Below are positions 58,152 through 64,000 of a stretch of DNA of 64,000 nucleotides, piece by piece. Under the pieces are notes generated by a model that saw only the letters and a list, made by a program, of their open reading frames with translations, ran no database searches and was not told where the DNA came from. Position numbers and translations under genes: made by a program. The stretch covers positions 1 to 64,000 of the forward strand of contig NZ_JAQIYM010000011.1 in assembly GCF_028823535.1 (NCBI RefSeq), given 5' to 3'. Source of the stretch: Pseudomonas serbica. GTDB taxonomy: Bacteria > Pseudomonadota > Gammaproteobacteria > Pseudomonadales > Pseudomonadaceae. Each line of letters opens with the position of its first letter. Position 1 is the stretch's first letter.

Positions 58152-59900
58152 TTAAGAAACGGCCGGCTGACTGTGCGGAAACAACAGGTCCACAAACCGC
58201 TCAGCCGTCGGCTGCGGTTCATGATTGGCCAGCCCGGCGCGCTCGTTGGCTTCGATGAATACGTACTCCGGTTGGTCGGCGGCAGACACCATCAGGTCGA
58301 GGCCGACCATGGCAATATCCAGCGCCCGCGCCGCGCGCACGGCGGCGTCCACCAGGGTGGGATGCAGGATCGCGGTGACGTCCTCGAGAATCCCGCCTGT
58401 ATGAAGATTCGCAGTACGCCGTACGAACAAATGCTCGCCCGCCGGCAGAATACTGTCGAAGTCGTAACCCGCTGCCTGCACGGTACGCTCGGTCTCATGA
58501 TCCAGCGGTATCTTGCTTTCGCCGCTCGTAGCCGCCTGCCGCCGCCGACTCTGGGCTTCGATCAGCGCGCCGATGGAGTGCTGGCCATCGCCCACCACCT
58601 CCGCCGGCCGACGGATCGCCGCAGCCACCACTTCAAAGCCGATCACCAGAATCCGCAGGTCCAGGCCTTCGTGGAAGCTTTCCAACAGCACTCGAGTGTC
58701 GAATTGGCGGGCCGCGTCGATGGCTTGCTGGACCTCCTCGATCGTTTGCAGATCCACTGCCACCCCTTGGCCTTGTTCACCGTCCAGCGGTTTGACCACC
58801 ACTCGATGGTGTTCGTCGAGAAACGCCAGGTTGTCATCGGCGTTACCCGCCAGTTGCTGCGCCGGCAGGTTCAGGCCAGCGGCCGTAAGCACTTTATGGG
58901 TCAGGCTTTTGTCCTGGCACAGGCTCATGCTGATGGCGCTGGTCAGGTCGCTGAGGGACTCGCGACAGCGTACCCGGCGGCCACCATGGCTGAGGGTGAA
59001 CATGCCGGCTTCGGCATCATCGACCTGGACATCGATGCCGCGCCGGTGCGCTTCTTCGACGATGATCCGCGCGTACGGATTGAACGCCGCTTCAGGACCC
59101 GGACCAAGGAACAGTGACTGGTTGATACCGTTCTTGCGCTTGATGGCGAACGTCGAGAGGTTGCGAAAGCCGAGCTTGGCGTAGAGATTTTTCGCCTGGC
59201 GGTTGTCGTGCAGTACGGACAGATCGAGGTAGCTCAACCCGCGACTCATGAAGTGTTCAATCAAATGCCGCACCAGCACCTCACCGACACCGGGCCGCGA
59301 ACAGCGCGGATCGACCGCCAGGCACCACAGGCTGCTGCCGTTTTCCGGATCGTTGAAGGCCTTGTGATGATTGAGGCCCATGACGCTGCCGATGATCGCG
59401 CCGCTGTCTTCGTCTTCCGCCAGCCAATACACCGGACCGCCCTGGTGCATGGGGGTCAGCCGGCGGGCATCGATCGGCAGCATGCCGCGTGCGTGGTAAA
59501 GCTGATTGATGGCGTCCCAGTCTGCTTCGCTCTGGGCACGGCGAATGCGAAAACCGCGAAACACCCGGGTGGCCTGGCGGTAATCGCTGAACCACAGGCG
59601 CAAGGTATCGGACGGATCGAGGAACAGCTGAGCGGGTTCCAGCCCCAGTACCTGCTGGGGCGCGGCGACGTAGAGAGCGATATCCCGTTCGCCTGGCTGC
59701 TCCTTGAGCAGCTCCCGGGCGAGGCTGGCGGCGTCGGCGAAGGTGTGCCCGATCAGCAGGCGGCCCCAGCCGCAATGCACGGCAATGGGCTCGGCGCCCA
59801 GGCTGCTGCCGTCTTCGGCCAGGCGCGCCTGCAAACGTTCGTAGGAGGGCGCCTGACCGCGCAACAAGCGCTGGCTGATGGCCGTAGCGTGAGGTTTCAT
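58152..59900 (-). CDS. ngg: N-acetylglutaminylglutamine synthetase (GNAT + ATP-grasp)
   Basis: Makes the acetylated glutamine dipeptide precursor of the osmoprotectant NAGGN. The 582-residue protein has an N-terminal GNAT acetyltransferase domain (about 110-270, with AVDPRCSRPGVGEVLVRHLI as the CoA loop) and a C-terminal ATP-grasp domain (about 310-575, with VVVKPLDGEQGQGV and VGLDLMVS...FIEANERAG). The two domains account for acetylation and peptide-bond formation. Only 3 bases separate it from asnO. Confidence 0.92.
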   Translation of the reverse strand: MKPHATAISQRLLRGQAPSYERLQARLAEDGSSLGAEPIAVHCGWGRLLIGHTFADAASLARELLKEQPGERDIALYVAAPQQVLGLEPAQLFLDPSDTLRLWFSDYRQATRVFRGFRIRRAQSEADWDAINQLYHARGMLPIDARRLTPMHQGGPVYWLAEDEDSGAIIGSVMGLNHHKAFNDPENGSSLWCLAVDPRCSRPGVGEVLVRHLIEHFMSRGLSYLDLSVLHDNRQAKNLYAKLGFRNLSTFAIKRKNGINQSLFLGPGPEAAFNPYARIIVEEAHRRGIDVQVDDAEAGMFTLSHGGRRVRCRESLSDLTSAISMSLCQDKSLTHKVLTAAGLNLPAQQLAGNADDNLAFLDEHHRVVVKPLDGEQGQGVAVDLQTIEEVQQAIDAARQFDTRVLLESFHEGLDLRILVIGFEVVAAAIRRPAEVVGDGQHSIGALIEAQSRRRQAATSGESKIPLDHETERTVQAAGYDFDSILPAGEHLFVRRTANLHTGGILEDVTAILHPTLVDAAVRAARALDIAMVGLDLMVSAADQPEYVFIEANERAGLANHEPQPTAERFVDLLFPHSQPAVS

Positions 59901-59903
59901 CGG

Positions 59904-61676
59904 TCAGATTCCTTGTTCACTGAGCCACAGGTTCAGCGCTGCCAGTTGCCACAGCTTGGAGCCGCGCAACGGCGTCAATTGACCTTGCGGATCAGTCAGC
60001 AGGCGGTCGAGCATGGCGGGGTTGAACAGGCCGCGATCCTGGCTTGGATCGAGCAGCAGTTCGCGCACCCAGTTCAGCGTGTCACCCTGCAAGTGCTTGA
60101 GACCAGGTACCGGAAAGTAACCCTTCTTGCGGTCGATCACTTCACTGGGGATCACCAGGCGCGCCGCTTCCTTCAGGACCTGCTTGCCACCGTCGGGCAG
60201 TTTGAATTTGCCCGGCACCCGCGCCGACAATTCCACCAGGCGATAGTCGAGAAACGGTGTGCGCGCTTCCAGGCCCCAGGCCATGGTCATGTTGTCGACG
60301 CGCTTGACCGGGTCGTCCACCAGCATCACCGTGCTGTCCAGGCGCAGGGCCTTGTCCACAGCGGCATCGGCGCCGGGTTGTGCGAAATGTTCCTTCACGA
60401 AGTCGCCGGCAGCGTCATTGGCTGTCAGCCATTTCGGCTGCACGGTGGCGGCATAGTCGTCGTAGCTGCGGTCGAAAAACGCTTCGCGATAGGCCGCGTA
60501 CGGATCGCTGGCGCCGTCGACCTGTGGATACCAGTGGTATCCGGCAAACAGTTCGTCGGCACCCTGGCCGCTTTGCACCACTTTGCAATGCTTTGCCACT
60601 TCCCGGGACAGCAGGTAAAAGGCGATGCAGTCGTGGCTGACCATCGGCTCGCTCATGGCGCGGAACGCAGCGGGCAATTGTTCGATGATCTCTTTTTCGT
60701 CGATGCGCAATTGGTGGTGCTGGGTACCGTAGTGTTTGGCGATCAGGTCCGAATACTGGAACTCGTCGCCGCGCTCGCCGCCGGCATCCTGGAAACCGAT
60801 GGAGAAGGTCGACAGGTTTTCCACGCCGACCTCGCGCAACAGCCCGACCAGCATGCTCGAATCGACACCGCCGGACAGCAGCACGCCGACATCCACCGCG
60901 GCACGTTGGCGGATGGCCACCGCGTCGCGCGTACTGTCGAGTACGCGGTCACGCCAGTCTTCGAGCGTCAGATTTTTCTCATCGTCGTGTGGGCCGTAGG
61001 GCAGGGTCCACCAGGTTTTCTGCTCGGTGCGGCCATCCGCTTCAATGCGCATCCAGCTCGCCGGTGGCAGTTTTTCGATACCGGCCAGCAATGTGCGCGG
61101 CGCCGGAACCACGGCGTGGAAATTCAGATAGTGATTGAGCGCAACCGGATCGAGGATCGGATTGATATCGCCGCCCTTGAGCAACGCTGGTAACGCCGAG
61201 GCAAAGCGCAGGCGCTGGCCGGTGCGCGAGAGGTACAGCGGCTTGACGCCCAGGCGGTCGCGAGCGATGAACAGGCGTTGGCTGTCGCGTTCCCAAATGG
61301 CGAAGGCAAACATGCCGTTGAGTTTTGGTAGAAGTGCTTCACCCCAGGCATGAAAGCCCTTGAGCAGGACTTCAGTGTCGCCACCGGAATAGAAGGCATA
61401 ACCCAGGCTTTCAAGTTCGCTGCGCAGTTCCGGGAAGTTGTAGATCGCGCCATTGAAGGCCAGGGACAACCCCAATTGGTTGTCGATCATCGGCTGCGCC
61501 GAACCGTCCGACAAGTCCATGATTTTCAGGCGGCGATGGCCCAGGGCAATCGGCCCCTGGCTGTGAAAACCCCAGGCGTCGGGGCCTCGAGGTGCCAGGT
61601 AATGGGTGATCCGCTCAATGGCTGCAAGGTCTGCAGGTTGATTGTCAAAACGTAACTCGCCAGCTAATCCGCACAT
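59904..61676 (-). CDS. asnO: N-acetylglutaminylglutamine amidotransferase (asparagine-synthetase-like)
   Basis: Amidates the dipeptide to give NAGGN, a compatible solute made under salt stress. The 590-residue protein has an N-terminal glutamine-hydrolysing domain starting MCGLAGELRF (catalytic Cys2 after Met removal; PRGPDAWGFH and AFNGAIYNFPEL follow) and a synthetase domain with the PP-loop LLSGGVDSSMLVGLL. An open frame extends to 61727, but Cys2 must be exposed, so 61676 is the start. First gene of the operon. Confidence 0.93.
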   Translation of the reverse strand: MCGLAGELRFDNQPADLAAIERITHYLAPRGPDAWGFHSQGPIALGHRRLKIMDLSDGSAQPMIDNQLGLSLAFNGAIYNFPELRSELESLGYAFYSGGDTEVLLKGFHAWGEALLPKLNGMFAFAIWERDSQRLFIARDRLGVKPLYLSRTGQRLRFASALPALLKGGDINPILDPVALNHYLNFHAVVPAPRTLLAGIEKLPPASWMRIEADGRTEQKTWWTLPYGPHDDEKNLTLEDWRDRVLDSTRDAVAIRQRAAVDVGVLLSGGVDSSMLVGLLREVGVENLSTFSIGFQDAGGERGDEFQYSDLIAKHYGTQHHQLRIDEKEIIEQLPAAFRAMSEPMVSHDCIAFYLLSREVAKHCKVVQSGQGADELFAGYHWYPQVDGASDPYAAYREAFFDRSYDDYAATVQPKWLTANDAAGDFVKEHFAQPGADAAVDKALRLDSTVMLVDDPVKRVDNMTMAWGLEARTPFLDYRLVELSARVPGKFKLPDGGKQVLKEAARLVIPSEVIDRKKGYFPVPGLKHLQGDTLNWVRELLLDPSQDRGLFNPAMLDRLLTDPQGQLTPLRGSKLWQLAALNLWLSEQGI

Positions 61677-61877
61677 AAATTCCTTACCGGTTTTTCCGTT
61701 GGGGAGGGGTAATCGATACCGCGCCAAAACGGCGGGTACTCAGAAACTGACCCGCCTCGGTAGTGGGAGTTTTAGAACAATCGGTTATAAGCAGTCGTTC
61801 GGCGGCGCACGTCCGTGGTGCACAAGCTTGCATTGCCGTGGTGGTAATTATTGCTGGGATGCATAGGAGAAGCTGTT
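61677..61877. promoter_or_regulatory. Gap between the NAGGN operon and the toxin-like gene
   Basis: Contains on the minus strand a GAACGA and TCTAAA pair 18 bases apart near 61768-61797. This weakly resembles an AlgU (sigma22) promoter, which would suit an osmotic-stress operon, but the spacing is one longer than usual. No gene was recognised. Confidence 0.35.
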
Positions 61878-61979
61878 GTGACACCGCCCGCTTCGTTCCG
61901 GTTTTCGAATTATCAATTGCCCGTCGAGCTTCATAAACTGAGTGTCTCCCCATGCAATAAGGATATTGCCCCATGCTAA
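61878..61979 (+). CDS. Candidate 33-residue ORF coupled to the toxin-like gene
   Basis: GTG start 8 bases after TAGGAG, then 33 codons (MTPPASFRFSNYQLPVELHK...), with the TAA overlapping the ATG of the large gene. The arrangement is that of a leader or immunity-like peptide, but no similarity is recognised and it could be chance. The large gene has its own Shine-Dalgarno (AAGGAT). Confidence 0.3.
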   Translation: MTPPASFRFSNYQLPVELHKLSVSPCNKDIAPC

Positions 61980-64000
61980 TCAAAACACTTGAGGACGCCC
62001 CCGAGGCCGCGTCCATGACCCCAGCACAACGTCTGGAGGCTTTGCTGGAGCACGCCGGCGATCTGGACAAGGCTGACGTCTTGCAAGCGTCCATTCCAAA
62101 GTGGTTGTCCGATGCGGACCTGAAAGTGGTGCAGGCGCTGAAAACTGCGTTCGAGCAGTCGTTTCTCACTCAAGGCAAAGTCACGACGGCACTTGAACAG
62201 CTCAAGCCACTGGACGAGTTCTGCAAAGAGCAACTGACCAGCGGCCTCAAGGCCAAATGGAAGATTGATGTCGACGTCGAGCGCGACACCCTGCAGATCG
62301 CAAAAAAAGCCTACGCATCAACAGGGCTGTTCCCGGTCGGTTATTTGGCTGAAGACAACACCCTTTCTCGCAGCCTGCTCCAGGCGGCCATGGAAAATTT
62401 CACCCTCGCAGAGGCCGGGAGCGGCGGCGGCCTGACGGGCGCGGTGATTCGAATCGATACAAAGCCGCCATCAGGTGATGAAGTCACTGCTGGCGAATTC
62501 GCAACGCTGTGTCGAGAGCTTGATCTTGGTGCCAACTATCAACGCCACATTATTGAAACCCTGGCGTTACCGGCCAAGCCTGCAGGCGGTGCGCCCGTCG
62601 ATGATCAGGCTGGCATCGCGGATATCCGGCGCCTGAAGGCGCTGGATATGCAAGTCGCACTGCATATGGCCTATCTGAAAAAGGACATCACCCACGCCGT
62701 TTACACCATGCTGCTGAGCGTGCTCGAACAGGATGTCCCGGCGGCTCAAACAAGGGATGCGCTGCTTGCTGGCGCCCCGGTGCTGTGGCAAGGCCTGTCG
62801 ATTCATGACGCCTGCATTTGTGGAGTCCTGGTGTTCAGCAAGGTCTCCATCGATACCGATACGAAAGCCGGGTGCGTGGTCTACATGCCGAACGAACCTC
62901 GTCGACCGCTGTATGAATACGCCTCGCTGGAGGAGTTCCGGATCTACCTCACCCTCAAGCTGCAAAGTACAAGCTACAGGAAGTTTTTCGTCCGGCAGTA
63001 CCTGCATGGCCACGACAAGACCGGGTTTTTTTCCCGGTTTGACAACGGCAGGGCCTTGGGAACGCTCAAGGCCCTTCCTGCCGATACGTGCCTTGCCGAT
63101 TTTTTCTTCAGTTCGTTTGTCAGCAAGACCCAGGAAGATGCACGGATCCTTGTTGTGCCGACCGAAGACGTGGATGAACAACAACGGGAAAAAACCCTTC
63201 GGGTGTTGCAGGACGGAGGTCTTCTGCTGATGAATGCCGCCTCGTTTTTCGTCCCGCTGATTGGCCAGATGATGTTGGCGGCGGCTGTGGTCGATATTGC
63301 CAGCGAGGTGTTCGAAGGGGTGCTGGATTGGACTCGCGGTGAGCGAACGCAGGCGTTGTCCCATTTGCTGAACGTCGTGGAAAACCTCGCGCAGATAGCG
63401 GCGTTTGCGGCGGGCAGCAAAATAATCTCGACAGCCGTGAGCAAGGGCGTGAAAGAGCAGGCGGCATTCTTCGACGGTTTCGAGGCCGTCACCGGAACGG
63501 ATGGCAAGGCAAGGCTATGGAAGCCGGACCTCGAACCCTATAAACACACCACGACGCTGCCAGCAGATGTACAACCTGATTCGCAAGGGATCTACCGGCA
63601 TGCCGGACACACTTCGATCGTCGTGGATGGAGCACCCTATAGAGTGACCCGCAACGCGGCGGACACGGCATGGATCATCAATCACCCGGTGCGAAGTGAC
63701 GCATTCCGGCCGGCCGTCGAGCGGAACTTGCAAGGTGGCTGGCGGCATGTTTATGAGCACGTCCACGAATGGCGCGAAGGGGGATATGCGTTGGGGCGCA
63801 CGGATCAGCGCTTGAGTGAACTGGGCAGCGACCTGGATGCGATTGCCGAAATCACTGCGATGACCCCTGACAAATTGCACCGTTTGCATGAAAGCAACCT
63901 CAAGTTGCCGCAGCGGTTGAATGACTGTGTCGAGCGTTTCAGGATCGACCGGCGCATTACCGCGATGGTTGCTTCGCTGGAGCAGGGAGAGATCGCAAAC
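61973..64000 (+). CDS. Large toxin-like protein, DUF6543/dermonecrotic-toxin-domain type, cut by the window end
   Basis: Open from the ATG at 61973 to the last base, 676 codons without a stop. AAGGAT precedes the ATG. The start is MLIKTLEDAPEAASMTPAQR; the N-terminal ~400 residues resemble the dermonecrotic-toxin/DUF6543 domain of large Pseudomonas proteins (for example FCKEQLTSGLKAKWKIDVDV and YRKFFVRQYLHGHDKTGFFS). Residues about 418-455 are hydrophobic (LLLMNAASFFVPLIGQMMLA). The later part, including AWIINHPVRSDAFRPAVERN, GGWRHVYEHVHEW and LHRLHESNLKLPQRLNDCVE, is also typical. In relatives the missing C-terminus often carries leucine-rich repeats and a NEL ubiquitin-ligase domain. No signal peptide is seen. 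Confidence 0.8.
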   Translation, partial: MLIKTLEDAPEAASMTPAQRLEALLEHAGDLDKADVLQASIPKWLSDADLKVVQALKTAFEQSFLTQGKVTTALEQLKPLDEFCKEQLTSGLKAKWKIDVDVERDTLQIAKKAYASTGLFPVGYLAEDNTLSRSLLQAAMENFTLAEAGSGGGLTGAVIRIDTKPPSGDEVTAGEFATLCRELDLGANYQRHIIETLALPAKPAGGAPVDDQAGIADIRRLKALDMQVALHMAYLKKDITHAVYTMLLSVLEQDVPAAQTRDALLAGAPVLWQGLSIHDACICGVLVFSKVSIDTDTKAGCVVYMPNEPRRPLYEYASLEEFRIYLTLKLQSTSYRKFFVRQYLHGHDKTGFFSRFDNGRALGTLKALPADTCLADFFFSSFVSKTQEDARILVVPTEDVDEQQREKTLRVLQDGGLLLMNAASFFVPLIGQMMLAAAVVDIASEVFEGVLDWTRGERTQALSHLLNVVENLAQIAAFAAGSKIISTAVSKGVKEQAAFFDGFEAVTGTDGKARLWKPDLEPYKHTTTLPADVQPDSQGIYRHAGHTSIVVDGAPYRVTRNAADTAWIINHPVRSDAFRPAVERNLQGGWRHVYEHVHEWREGGYALGRTDQRLSELGSDLDAIAEITAMTPDKLHRLHESNLKLPQRLNDCVERFRIDRRITAMVASLEQGEIAN

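Noticed and set aside
59208..61193. A 661-codon plus-strand frame opposite ngg and asnO
   Set aside because: Antisense of two conserved genes; composition gives no protein signature.

Overview
The window is a piece of chromosome from a Pseudomonas, most likely of the P. fluorescens group. The evidence is the GC-rich coding style, the core gene order rne–rluC–HAD–sppA–maf–yceD–rpmF–plsX–fabDG–acpP–fabF–pabC–mltG–tmk–holB–tatD, the etf-QO/etfBA locus, the osmoprotectant (NAGGN) operon, and Pseudomonas-type REP palindromes in many intergenic gaps. No tRNA, rRNA, insertion sequence, prophage or CRISPR array was seen.

Layout. 1-7.4 kb: RNase E (rne, minus strand) with a very long 5' leader, then rluC, a HAD phosphatase and sppA, and maf on the minus strand. 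7.4-17.4 kb: one long fatty-acid/cell-envelope/replication run on the plus strand, from yceD to tatD, which begins at a near-perfect sigma70 promoter. 17.7-20.7 kb: a TetR regulator, moaA, a lipoprotein and a DUF1285-type protein. 20.9-27.3 kb: FadR-type GntR regulator, lactonase, SDR sugar dehydrogenase and an AraFGH-type sugar ABC importer. 27.5-31.8 kb: a second GntR regulator with an ADP-ribosylglycohydrolase, an NCS1 permease and a PfkB kinase, resembling E. coli yegTUVW with a different transporter. 31.9-34.9 kb: small stress-type proteins (one with an in-frame stop), an MFS exporter and a GNAT acetyltransferase. 35.2-40.4 kb: dgoK-dgoA-dgoD-dgoT-iclR, the galactonate branch. 40.4-42.5 kb: a zinc alcohol dehydrogenase and a divergent AraC regulator. 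42.7-46.6 kb: electron-transfer flavoprotein genes with a PsrA-type operator. 46.7-56.6 kb: a solute-binding protein, lipoprotein/OmpA pair, MocR regulator, several small envelope or hypothetical proteins, an LTA-synthase-like sulfatase, SDR, YnfA, a divergent CsrA and YheU. 56.8-61.7 kb: the asnO/ngg/M42-peptidase operon. From 62.0 kb to the end: the first 676 codons of a large toxin-like protein.

How the genes work together. The lactonase, SDR and AraFGH cluster plus dgoK/A/D/T make a complete oxidative (De Ley-Doudoroff) route for D-galactose. The two halves lie 12.5 kb apart but carry the same promoter cassette (TCCC-N7-GGGA inverted repeat, -35/-10, Shine-Dalgarno and start codon), which is strong sequence evidence that they are switched together. 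A separate cluster (27.5-31.8 kb) looks like a salvage route for an unknown N-glycoside or nucleoside-like compound and is the least understood catabolic system here. The last gene is a candidate host- or competitor-directed toxin and is cut by the window edge.
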